Source of the DNA: Pseudomonadota bacterium | Lineage (GTDB): Bacteria > Pseudomonadota > Gammaproteobacteria > Burkholderiales > Thiobacillaceae | NCBI GenBank assembly: GCA_021802595.1 | Contig: JAJZRT010000301.1 | Span: 1 to 5,445, forward strand | DNA length: 5,445 bases | Reading direction: 5' to 3' | Part shown: piece by piece, positions 1-5,054 of the stretch | Position numbering within the stretch: position 1 is the stretch's first letter | How the letters are laid out: the number at the start of each line of letters is the position of its first letter | Notes under the pieces: generated by a model | Databases searched by the model: none | Seen by the model: only the letters and a program-made list of their open reading frames with translations | What the model was told of the DNA's origin: nothing | Made by a program: the position numbers and the translations under genes

Positions 1-2
1 CC

Positions 3-44
3 AGCCTCAAGGGCAAGCCGGTGATCTGGATGAAGGCGGGCTGA
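3..44 (+). CDS. Possible 3' end of an unidentified gene
   Basis: An open frame enters the window and ends at a TGA at 42-44, reading SLKGKPVIWMKAG. The composition is plausible for a real C-terminus, but thirteen residues cannot identify a family. Another frame also stays open through this stretch to a stop at about position 98, so the choice of frame is uncertain. No terminator is evident after it. Confidence 0.2.
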   Translation, partial: SLKGKPVIWMKAG

Positions 45-207
45 AATCCGGGGTGACAGCTTCTTCCACTCCGGTAATTTGGAATATCCGGATTCTGTGA
101 TTGATACCCGCCCGGCATGTTGCAGGGCATGCGGCGGCAAGAACGCGTCTTCAAAGTTGCGGGCCGGATGCCTCAGTTCGACCCACAACGGTTATTGGCC
201 GGTTTGG
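45..207. other. Short stretch without a supported gene
   Basis: I see no convincing gene here. The open frames on both strands have low-complexity, Arg- and Cys-rich translations typical of shadow frames, and none has a good ribosome site. On the minus strand around 100-150 there is a faint resemblance to the C-terminal Cys-rich tail of IS91-type transposases, but it needs several frameshifts and I do not claim it. Confidence 0.4.
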
Positions 208-425
208 AAAGCGGTCGGTCGCAGCGTCGCGCCACACGAGCAAGCGCAGGCGTATTGGGCACCGACGGCACCCATTGGCGCACGGCAGGTGGGGAAATAC
301 GTGATCAGTAAGATGCGCTGCCGTCTCTATCATGCGTCGGGATTGCATGAGAGGCAAACACCTCGGCCCTTCCCTTGTGCGAGAAAGCAATCAGAAAGTT
401 GCGCCCACAGTCATCGCGACGGGCG
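208..425 (-). pseudogene. Decayed IS91-family transposase fragment (N-terminal zinc-finger region)
   Basis: Pieces of an IS91-type (Y2 / Zn-binding Tnp_IS91) transposase can be read on the minus strand if frameshifts are allowed. At about 420-371 one frame reads DDCGRNFLIAFSHKG, which resembles the Cys-containing start of the zinc-binding domain. At 339-284 another reads RRMIETAAHLTDHVFPHLP. At 283-257 a shifted frame reads VRQWVPSVP, the family's conserved block. At 258-208 the previous frame resumes with PIRLRLLVWRDAATDRF. The order and spacing match what I recall of the family (CxxC region, RRM-ETAAHL-D-V-P, VRQWVLS-P, P-RLR). At least three single-base indels break it and no catalytic tyrosine region follows, so it is a dead, truncated remnant. 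It abuts the 3' end of the PEP-CTERM gene. Family assignment is from memory of conserved blocks, not from a search. Confidence 0.62.
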
Positions 426-691
426 CGAGCGAAGGCCGCTGTATGTCAGTCGGCCCAGAGCTTGACTCCTTTGCGCCTTACGGCTGTAAGCCGCAACTAA
501 GAGCAATCCCAGAAGCATCAAATAGAACGTGGCAGGCTCGGGCACCGAGGTGGGACCCCCGGTATTGTAGCCACCCATTGATGAGATGCTCACCCCCGCT
601 GGCAGGATAAAGCCCAGGTGCCCGGTGTTGAGGAGATCGAACGTAGTCCCTTGCGTGACATCGGCACGCAAGGAATAGCCGAGAGAGAAGG
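411..691 (-). pseudogene. C-terminal remnant of a PEP-CTERM sorting-domain protein
   Basis: The frame ends with a canonical PEP-CTERM tripartite signal: VPEP at 545-534, a hydrophobic helix (ATFYLMLLGLLLVAA) and a basic cluster (YSRKAQR) ending near 471. Such proteins are exported, processed by an exosortase and placed at the cell surface or in extracellular matrix. Upstream, the text DLLNTGHLGFILPAGVSISS resembles the beta-rich stretch that often precedes the signal in this group. The signal peptide and most of the protein are missing: the frame runs back to 691, where the inverted repeat of the transposon begins, and hits a stop at 711-713. The only internal start would be TTG at 671, with no good ribosome site. 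About 20 residues after the basic cluster are unusual for the family and come from read-through into the IS91 remnant, so the native stop also seems lost. Probably not expressed as a functional protein. Confidence 0.75.
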
Positions 692-762
692 TGTTACGCC
701 CCGCAATAATTTAGATGCAGCGACCCGAGCTATTCAGGGGCAACAAGAGGGGCGTGTCCCGA
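692..762 (+). repeat. Left terminal inverted repeat
   Basis: Compared base by base with the right end (3971 reading inward), the match without gaps covers TGTTACG (1-7), CC (9-10), AG (22-23), CAGCG (27-31) and GGGG (46-49). With one gap, GAGGG-3 nt-TGTC-2 nt-GA follows around positions 55-71. Over the first 31 bases 18 are identical. Several conserved blocks at the same offset suggest multiple transposase binding sites in each end, as in Tn7-like and Mu-like elements. Confidence 0.75.
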
Positions 763-787
763 GGTGGTGTAGGCGGAACACGCCCCT
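748..787. terminator. GC-rich hairpin just downstream of the transposon genes
   Basis: A perfect 10-bp inverted repeat, AGGGGCGTGT at 748-757 and ACACGCCCCT at 778-787, encloses a 20-nt loop. It lies 22 bp beyond the stop of the 66-residue gene on the minus strand and just inside the left end. It could terminate the transposon operon or block read-through from outside. The minus-strand sequence after the stem has only a weak T run (CTTGTTG), so intrinsic termination is uncertain. Confidence 0.45.
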
Positions 788-809
788 GGTACAGGACGAG
801 ACAGAAGCG

Positions 810-1010
810 CTATAGATCGGGGTCGGACGGAGGCGAAATCCAAGGGTGGTCGGGATCGTAGACGACGTGTTGCCTAGCGTAGTAGCGACGCAGGCGATGA
901 GCGTAACGCGCGTCACACTCATCGGCCAGGGCGTGGAGGAATTCGCTGAGGGCGACGGCAGTCTGGTCGGATATCTGGTTGGGGAAGAGCGGATCGATGT
1001 CGGGTGTCAT
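810..1010 (-). CDS. 66-residue transposon-associated protein, function unknown
   Basis: This is the last gene of the transposon operon. Its ATG (1010-1008) overlaps the TGA of the ATPase gene in an ATGA arrangement, which implies translational coupling and argues that this short frame is real. The product is acidic at the N-terminus and has a probable amphipathic helix around residues 14-46 (AVALSEFLHALADECDARYA, then a basic RLRRYYAR patch), followed by a Pro/Asp-rich tail with PDHPW. There is no signal peptide, membrane segment or Cys cluster. I do not recognise a family. Its position after transposase and ATPase is where TniQ-type or other accessory proteins sit in related elements, but it is far too short to be TniQ. 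A small partner or regulator of the ATPase or transposase is a guess from position only. Confidence 0.72.
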   Translation of the reverse strand: MTPDIDPLFPNQISDQTAVALSEFLHALADECDARYAHRLRRYYARQHVVYDPDHPWISPPSDPDL

Positions 1011-1801
1011 TGCAACTCCAGGATGGCTTGTTGAAGGAGATCGTCGGGAAGGTGGTTGATGCCTTTGGGGACGGCGAGGCGCATGGCGGTACGGAGGATG
1101 CGGCCGGCCTGACGAGGGAGACCCTTGGAGGCCTGACGGAGGAGTTCCATGCCGGAGTCAGCGAGCAAGGTGTGCTGGCAGCCAGCGGTCTTCAAGGCGT
1201 AGCCGATGAGCAGGTGGAATCGTTCTCGCTCGACGATGGGTTGGAGGTGGACGCGGACCTGAATGCGGCTATGGAGGGCCGCATAGGGAGCTCGCTCCAG
1301 GGTATGGGCCAGAGCCGGATGCCCGACCAGCCAGACGGTGATCAAGTCACGCGAATCGAAAGCGAAGTTGAGGAAGGCCGGGAGGTCGCGGAAGAAGTCG
1401 AGCGGCAGGTTCTGCGCCTCATCGATGATCCAGACGGGCAAGACCTGTTTGCTATCGACTAGTTCGTGGATCCGCAGCTTGATGTCGCGCCATAGATGGG
1501 CGCGGCGGTAGCTGGGTTCGACGCCCAAGGCGCGGGCCAGGCCGCGATAGATGTCGACGCGGCCGAAGTCGGTCTCGGCCTGATAGAGCACCTGGTAGCG
1601 ATGCGGATTCAGGGAGCCAGTGAGGTGGCGCAGTGCGGCGGTCTTGCCGACCCCGGGCTCACCGGTGATCAGACCGAGCCCAGGCGATTGCAAGAGCCAG
1701 GCGAAACGCTCCGTCAATAGCGCCAGAGCGCCGTCATCCCAGGGATCGGTGAGTTCCTTGCCCAAGGGCGGATGACGCAAGCCGAAGTGTTGAAGATACA
1801 T
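1007..1801 (-). CDS. ExeA/TniB-like AAA ATPase, transposition helper
   Basis: The product is a 264-residue P-loop ATPase. Walker A is GEPGVGKT at residues 47-54, Walker B is VWIIDEAQ at 123-130 (D127, E128), and a sensor-like VGHP lies at 159-162. The N-terminus MYLQHFGLRHPPLG is typical of ExeA-type ATPases (AAA_22 superfamily). Length and architecture fit TniB, TnsC-like and IstB-like helpers, which bind DNA with ATP, choose the target and stimulate the transposase. I chose the ATG at 1801-1799 because it lies one base after the transposase stop (TGA-C-ATG), giving tight coupling, and because the frame upstream of it (open back to 2125) is only a shadow of the transposase. Its end overlaps the 66-residue gene by four bases. 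A general secretion ExeA role is unlikely, since there is no membrane segment or peptidoglycan-binding domain and the neighbour is a transposase. Confidence 0.9.
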   Translation of the reverse strand: MYLQHFGLRHPPLGKELTDPWDDGALALLTERFAWLLQSPGLGLITGEPGVGKTAALRHLTGSLNPHRYQVLYQAETDFGRVDIYRGLARALGVEPSYRRAHLWRDIKLRIHELVDSKQVLPVWIIDEAQNLPLDFFRDLPAFLNFAFDSRDLITVWLVGHPALAHTLERAPYAALHSRIQVRVHLQPIVERERFHLLIGYALKTAGCQHTLLADSGMELLRQASKGLPRQAGRILRTAMRLAVPKGINHLPDDLLQQAILELQ

Positions 1802-1802
1802 G

Positions 1803-3128
1803 TCATGCCTCCTCGATGCCGTGGTACTGCTGATAGGCGAGTTCGACCAGATTCGTCGTGGCGCGGTTTGTGGCGGGCATGTCGCCAATGGGGGCCGGCT
1901 TGCGGCGCACACGCTTGAGGTTGGCCAGGGTATCCAGGGGCGTGGCGCTGCCGACGCGGTCGCCGGCTTCATTCTCGACACCGAGGACGGTGCCGGCATG
2001 GGGATCGACCACCAAGCGGATGGTCTTGCCGGCCAGTTCGAAGGGCACCTCGAAGCGGGTGGCCAGGTAGGAAACGGTCCCATCCTTTCTGACGAAACGG
2101 TTGATGCGATGAAGGAACAGCTCATCGATCTGAGCGGCCCGCAGGCCCAGACTGCGGATCTTCGCCAAGTCCTGCTGGTAGCGTGCCAGCGGCGTCAGGC
2201 CATCGAGTCCGGCATGGGGCGTGCGGTGATAGACCTGTTCCAGCCACGCCCACAGGCGGGCATTGAGATCGTTCAGATCGGCGATGTGCCGGGGATCGAG
2301 CTCAGACAGGAACTGATCGCGGAAGGTCCGGTGCCAGCGCTCCAGTTTCCCCTTGCCTTCGGGCGCATAGGGCCGGCAGTAAATCAGGTGGATGGACAGG
2401 CGCGCGCAGATACCCTGCAGGGTATGGGCGCGGTAGGCAGCGCCATTATCAACGATGATTTTGACTGGTTGCCCACGTTTCAACAGCGCCTGCTTGAGTA
2501 CGCCCTCGATGTCCAGCGCGGTCTCGCCCAGGCAGAAGGCGCTGTGCGTGATCAGGCGCGAAGCGTCGTCGATCAAGGAAACCAGATAGGTCTTCCTGAT
2601 CTGCCCTTTGAGGGTCACGCGTGGGCCGTGCATCACATCGCCGTACCAGATGTCGCCGGCGGTGGCGGCGGTGAAGCTGCGCTTCTCCTCGGGCAGGCTG
2701 GCCGAGCCGGTGATGCGTGACAGACCCTGCTGTTGCAACAGCCGATGAATCGCCGAGCGGGAAAGGGTACCGCGGGCGACGGTACCGGCGGCTTCGAGCA
2801 AACGCTGGATCTGGCGGATCGAACGCCGGGGGTTGTCCCGTTTGGCGTCAAGAATCGCCGCCTGTGCCGGCGGCGACAGCTTGGACTGGCCGCGATCGAT
2901 CCGGGATTTCGGCGTCAGTCCGGCGATGCCCTGGTGACGCCAGGCATAGAACCAAGCCTGGATCGTCTTCTCGCCCAGGTAGCGGCGGCGCGAGCCGGGA
3001 ATGGCGTACTCGCGTTGCGCCAGTTCGCGAATGATTTGCTGCAACTCCCCGCGCTCCAGCCGGGAACGGCTCGCCAGCGGCCCTAATACCGATAGTCGAA
3101 ACAACGCCTTCGGGTCGATCTCTCTCAT
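1803..3128 (-). CDS. Mu/IS481-like DDE transposase (rve integrase core)
   Basis: A 441-residue transposase that should cut and join the element ends. Residues 1-140 form the DNA-binding part, with one helix-turn-helix around 50-75 (YLGEKTIQAWFYAWRHQGIAGL) and a second around 85-137 (RSIRQIQRLL, then LSRSAIHRLLQQQGLSR). The RNase H-like core is at about 155-275: first Asp D164 in WYGDVMHG, second Asp D227 in IIVDNGAAY, and Glu E263 in GKLERWHRTF, giving exactly D-35-E as in retroviral-type integrases. After it, residues about 345-390 (VSYLATRFEVPFELAGKTIR) look like the small beta-barrel of Mu-type transposases. The ATG at 3128 is preceded by GAGGTG at good spacing. The gene is full-length and uninterrupted, with the ATPase following after one base. 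The family lies between IS481 and the Tn5053/Mu groups, and I cannot fix it without a search. Confidence 0.93.
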   Translation of the reverse strand: MREIDPKALFRLSVLGPLASRSRLERGELQQIIRELAQREYAIPGSRRRYLGEKTIQAWFYAWRHQGIAGLTPKSRIDRGQSKLSPPAQAAILDAKRDNPRRSIRQIQRLLEAAGTVARGTLSRSAIHRLLQQQGLSRITGSASLPEEKRSFTAATAGDIWYGDVMHGPRVTLKGQIRKTYLVSLIDDASRLITHSAFCLGETALDIEGVLKQALLKRGQPVKIIVDNGAAYRAHTLQGICARLSIHLIYCRPYAPEGKGKLERWHRTFRDQFLSELDPRHIADLNDLNARLWAWLEQVYHRTPHAGLDGLTPLARYQQDLAKIRSLGLRAAQIDELFLHRINRFVRKDGTVSYLATRFEVPFELAGKTIRLVVDPHAGTVLGVENEAGDRVGSATPLDTLANLKRVRRKPAPIGDMPATNRATTNLVELAYQQYHGIEEA

Positions 3129-3204
3129 GTTCGCACCTCGTTGTAAAAAGGAGCGCCCATGAAACCCGAACCCGTCGGTTCATGACAGGGGCAAACTGTG
3201 TTGG

Positions 3205-3224
3205 GGCCCCGCCCGGGCGGGGCC
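3205..3224. terminator. Perfect 20-bp G+C palindrome between the first two transposon genes
   Basis: Positions 3205-3214 (GGCCCCGCCC) and 3215-3224 are perfect reverse complements, all G or C. The palindrome lies 33 bp after the stop of the zinc-ribbon gene and 76 bp before the transposase start in the direction of transcription. It could fold into a very stable hairpin and act as attenuator, RNA-processing site or partial terminator, lowering transposase expression relative to the first gene. No T tract follows on either strand, so a classical intrinsic terminator is not supported. Confidence 0.45.
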
Positions 3225-3257
3225 TGCGCTGTCCGCCGCCCGCTCAGGCGTGGTTCA

Positions 3258-3794
3258 TCATGGGACGATCAGATCCCGATCCAGCCAGGCCATCACCTCG
3301 GCAAGCGGCAGGTGATTGAGAACGGTGCGCCAGAAGTTGGCGCCGTCCGCACTGCACCCCCACTCCGGGAAGCGGTTGCGCAGGAAGAAGGCAAAGGTAT
3401 CAGTGCGAGACTGCAGCCAGTCGCGCCAGCGCCGCACGGTCCGGCGATCGAAGCACGCGCTTCGACTGCAGCTATGCAGCGAGAAACCGCTCAACAGGAG
3501 CAGTAGCACTCCCTGCTGCACCGCCCAGTCGTACCAGCGGCGCGGCGCTATGCACAGCGGTAGCCGCGAACAGGTACGCCGACACCCCGAACAACAATAG
3601 CGGCAAATGGGAATCGGGTTCAGTGATGCTTCACCATGCCGACCCCGGTCGGCCTTGCGGTAATAGTAGCCATGCCGCCACAGCACCTTCAGCCCGCAGT
3701 GCGGACAGTGCGGCGGACGATAGACTTCCGGCGTTTCGCTGATTGCCTTGCAATGATGTTCAAGAGTCGTGATGCTCGATACAATTCGCTGCAT
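3258..3794 (-). CDS. Zinc-ribbon / helix-turn-helix protein of the transposon (DUF6431-like)
   Basis: A 178-residue protein and the first gene inside the right end of the element. The N-terminal third has a zinc-ribbon pattern, CPHC at 30-33 paired with C64, C67/C68 and C71 in CRYCCSGC, followed by basic RRTC. Residues about 86-127 (RRWYDWAVQQGVLLLLLSG, then RRTVRRWRDWL) look like a helix-turn-helix of the kind seen in transposase N-terminal domains. There is no catalytic DDE triad, so it is not a transposase itself. I recall similar proteins annotated as DUF6431 next to such transposase-ATPase pairs, but this is from memory. A role as a DNA-binding accessory (target choice, end binding or regulation, comparable to TniQ/TnsD zinc-ribbon HTH proteins) is inferred from domains and position. 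The ATG at 3794 has only a weak ribosome site (GAG about 12 bases upstream). Confidence 0.75.
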   Translation of the reverse strand: MQRIVSSITTLEHHCKAISETPEVYRPPHCPHCGLKVLWRHGYYYRKADRGRHGEASLNPIPICRYCCSGCRRTCSRLPLCIAPRRWYDWAVQQGVLLLLLSGFSLHSCSRSACFDRRTVRRWRDWLQSRTDTFAFFLRNRFPEWGCSADGANFWRTVLNHLPLAEVMAWLDRDLIVP

Positions 3795-3882
3795 AGGCTG
3801 GGCTCGTCTCTGTCATGGGTCGTCTGGATAACTTCTCACGATATCAGAGGAGTTCCGGCCTATCTCACATCCTCTCCGTCTC

Positions 3883-3910
3883 GCAATACTTACGGCGGCG
3901 TTCCTGACAA
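3883..3910 (-). promoter_or_regulatory. Weak candidate promoter for the transposon operon
   Basis: On the minus strand, TTGTCA (3910-3905, one mismatch to TTGACA) is followed after 16 bp by TATTGC (3888-3883, a poor -10). It lies inside the right end, about 90 bp before the zinc-ribbon start. If real, the operon promoter overlaps the inner part of the inverted repeat, so transposase binding could repress it. The match is weak and may be chance. Confidence 0.22.
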
Positions 3911-3971
3911 TACCCTCATCGTCCCCGAGACGTCAGATCCCGCTGTGCCTCAGGCAGCAAAGGTCGTAACA
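3901..3971 (-). repeat. Right terminal inverted repeat
   Basis: Read on the minus strand from 3971 it begins TGTTACGACCT and carries CAGCG at 3945-3941, GGGG at 3926-3923 and TGTC near 3908, mirroring the left end at matching offsets. The outermost two bases overlap a Leu codon of ynfA, and the ynfA frame runs through this repeat to a stop at 3916-3918, adding foreign residues to the truncated protein. Confidence 0.75.
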
Positions 3972-4125
3972 GCCAGGCGAACAGTGCCAGGCTCGCCGCT
4001 GCCGGCAATAGCAGCCACCCGGGCTTGCCCTGCTTGAGCCAAAGCCAGGGCAAGTAGCAGCCTGCGATTTCGGCGACGGCGGTGGCAATGAACAACGCCG
4101 TCGTTTTGGCCAACTCCGCGATCAC
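3916..4125 (-). pseudogene. ynfA: Truncated ynfA-like small membrane protein (UPF0060)
   Basis: The frame starts at GTG 4125-4123, overlapping the TGA of the upstream regulator gene (GTGA). Residues 1-51 match the first half of YnfA/UPF0060 proteins, an inner-membrane family related to small multidrug resistance transporters. Helix 1 is [20 protein letters not shown], then the loop KQGKPGW, then helix 2 [14 protein letters not shown]. Full-length members have about 108 residues and four helices. Here homology stops after FAW at 3973, and the last 17 codons ([18 protein letters not shown] region) lie in the transposon end. The missing half is not found left of the element. The stump could still make a two-helix peptide, but it should lack the family's function. 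Confidence 0.85.
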
Positions 4126-4586
4126 TCGCGCGTCTTTCGATTAGGCAAGCTGATGTTTGCGCCGGACGGGTGGCACGCGCACGCCTCGCCATGGGCGGCC
4201 GCAACCAAGTCTTGCAAAATTCCGCAGTCTGCCGCCCTGTAGCCGGCATCGCATTGAGTGCGAAGCTGGGCGAGCTGTTTTTCCAGCGTTCTGAGTGATT
4301 TGAGTTTGGTACGCACGCGAGCAAGATGCTCATCAAGCAAGTGATTCACGTCTAAGCAGTCGGCGTCGGGCTTCGACGTAAAATCGAGCAGGCGCTTGAT
4401 ATCTCCCAGCCCCATGTCTAGTGTGCGGCAATGCCGGATAAAATTCGCCCGCTCCACCGCATCCTGGCCATAGGCCCGGTAACCGTTGCCCTGGCGGGCA
4501 GGTAGCTGCACCAGCCCCACGCGTTCGTAGTAGCGCAGTGTTTCAACCTCGATGCCGGTAGCTTTTGCCAATTCCCCGATACGCAT
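4122..4586 (-). CDS. cadR: Cd(II)/Pb(II)-responsive MerR-family regulator (CadR/PbrR type)
   Basis: A 154-residue MerR-family activator. The winged helix-turn-helix is at 1-40 ([20 protein letters not shown], then ERVGL), the dimerisation coiled coil at about 83-112, and the metal-binding loop after it. The three thiolates expected of CadR/PbrR proteins are present: C77 (DADCLDVN), C112 (QCDAGY) and C121 (AADCGIL). The C112-C121 spacing of nine resembles PbrR691 rather than CadR of Pseudomonas, as I recall them, so the symbol cadR is approximate and pbrR is equally fair. A further C-terminal CACH motif at 136-139 may add a second metal site. The ATG at 4586 is preceded by GGAGGG at four bases. 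The gene is divergent from czcI and shares its operator, so it should bind the gap, repress without metal and twist the promoter to activate the efflux operon when metal is bound. Confidence 0.92.
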   Translation of the reverse strand: MRIGELAKATGIEVETLRYYERVGLVQLPARQGNGYRAYGQDAVERANFIRHCRTLDMGLGDIKRLLDFTSKPDADCLDVNHLLDEHLARVRTKLKSLRTLEKQLAQLRTQCDAGYRAADCGILQDLVAAAHGEACACHPSGANISLPNRKTRE

Positions 4587-4623
4587 GAGTCCCTCCGCAT
4601 GAAAATCCGGTCATTTTAATCGC

Positions 4624-4654
4624 TTGACCATGAAGTCGCTATAGGGTTTAAATT
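4624..4654 (+). promoter_or_regulatory. MerR-type promoter and operator for the metal efflux operon
   Basis: A -35 box TTGACC (4624-4629) and a -10-like TAAATT (4649-4654) are 19 bp apart, the stretched spacing that MerR regulators correct by twisting DNA. Within the spacer lies an imperfect dyad at 4627-4647: left arm ACCATGAAG, centre TCG, right arm CTATAGGGT. The right arm fits the ACCCTATAG consensus of CadR/PbrR/ZntR operators perfectly and the left arm matches six of nine. It lies in the gap between the regulator and czcI and points toward czcI. Confidence 0.72.
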
Positions 4655-4691
4655 GCTTGTACCTTACTCAGTTCAAGTTAAATACCTCGCT

Positions 4692-5045
4692 ATGTCTGCC
4701 GCGTTCCGACGAATTGTTCAGTTCCTGCTGATCACCTTAGTGATCAATGCGGGCGGCTGGACGTTCAATCGCGAAGCCGTGGCCGACTCGTTTTACATGG
4801 AGGCGTCGCAAACTGCACTGGCTGACGATGAATTGTCTGCTGAGCAGTCTGGAGACGGAAAAACCAGCTTTAACGGCGCTGTGTGCAACCACTGGTGCCA
4901 CGCCGTGGATCATTTTGTTGGAATTTTTCCGCTGCATCCTATCCTCCAGGCAGCGACGCCTGACGATTACTTCGTCTTTTTGCGTACCATCGTTCTCCCC
5001 TCTCTTCCCGAAGGCCGCTATCGGCCCCCGCGTCTGTTCTCCTAA
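4692..5045 (+). CDS. czcI: CzcI-like periplasmic protein of a heavy-metal efflux operon
   Basis: A 117-residue protein that is the first gene under the MerR-type promoter. An N-terminal basic-hydrophobic stretch (residues 6-20, RRIVQFLLITLVINA) followed by a possible AVA cleavage site near 29-31 indicates export to the periplasm. The middle carries a probable metal-binding cluster CNHWCHAVDH (C65, H67, C69, H70, H74), and the protein ends with the RPPR motif I recall in CzcI proteins encoded upstream of czcC. CzcI is thought to modulate the czcCBA efflux response in the periplasm. I chose ATG 4692 rather than the in-frame TTG at 4653, because that codon lies within the -10 box. No good Shine-Dalgarno sequence precedes 4692. 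Identification rests on position, size and the Cys/His motif, and an uncharacterised metal-binding protein is the alternative. Confidence 0.62.
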   Translation: MSAAFRRIVQFLLITLVINAGGWTFNREAVADSFYMEASQTALADDELSAEQSGDGKTSFNGAVCNHWCHAVDHFVGIFPLHPILQAATPDDYFVFLRTIVLPSLPEGRYRPPRLFS

Positions 5046-5054
5046 ATCTGATTC

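Larger units (their letters stand above)
692..3971 (-). mobile_element. 3280-bp four-gene ATPase-assisted DDE transposon
   Basis: The element is bounded by inverted repeats that both begin TGTTACG. The left end is read on plus from 692 and the right end on minus from 3971. Both boundaries fall exactly where the flanking genes (PEP-CTERM gene and ynfA) lose their coding sense. Inside are four minus-strand genes: a zinc-ribbon/HTH protein, a DDE transposase, an ExeA/TniB-like ATPase and a 66-residue protein. A DDE transposase paired with an AAA ATPase is the logic of Tn7, Tn5053 (TniA/TniB), Mu (A/B) and IS21 (IstA/IstB), and TGT...ACA ends fit that group. No passenger gene is recognised. The five bases outside each end (GAAGG on the left, GCCAG on the right) do not match, so no target-site duplication remains. 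I cannot give it an ISfinder name. The frames are all intact, so it may be active. Confidence 0.82.

Noticed and set aside
100..155. Possible C-terminal Cys-rich tail of the IS91-type transposase on the minus strand
   Set aside because: The likeness (LLK-RVL, CP-TC-G) requires several indels and is too short to separate from chance.
79..465. 128-residue plus-strand frame near the left end
   Set aside because: It lies antisense to the IS91 remnant and the PEP-CTERM tail, has shadow-like composition and matches no family I know.
1802..2125. N-terminal extension of the ATPase frame up to 2125
   Set aside because: The extension is antisense-free but lies within the transposase gene in another frame, with Pro/Ser/Arg-rich shadow composition. 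The ATG at 1801, coupled to the transposase stop, starts the recognisable ExeA-like sequence.
1800..2720. 306-residue plus-strand open frame opposite the transposase
   Set aside because: It is the antisense shadow of a high-GC gene, with Gly/Ala/Gln-rich repeats, no ribosome site and no recognisable domain.
735..3194. Direct repeat CAGGGGCAA at 735-743 and 3186-3194 as a target-site duplication of a smaller three-gene element
   Set aside because: The sequences just inside these points are not inverted repeats of each other, and this would leave the zinc-ribbon gene outside. The TGTTACG ends coincide with gene breaks and carry several matching inner blocks.
3198..3506. 102-residue plus-strand frame opposite the zinc-ribbon gene
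   Set aside because: It starts with TTG inside the palindrome region, has no ribosome site and reads as an antisense shadow.
4653..4691. Earlier TTG start for the CzcI-like protein
   Set aside because: The codon overlaps the -10 box of the MerR-type promoter, so it cannot lie in the transcript. The ATG at 4692 starts directly before the signal peptide.
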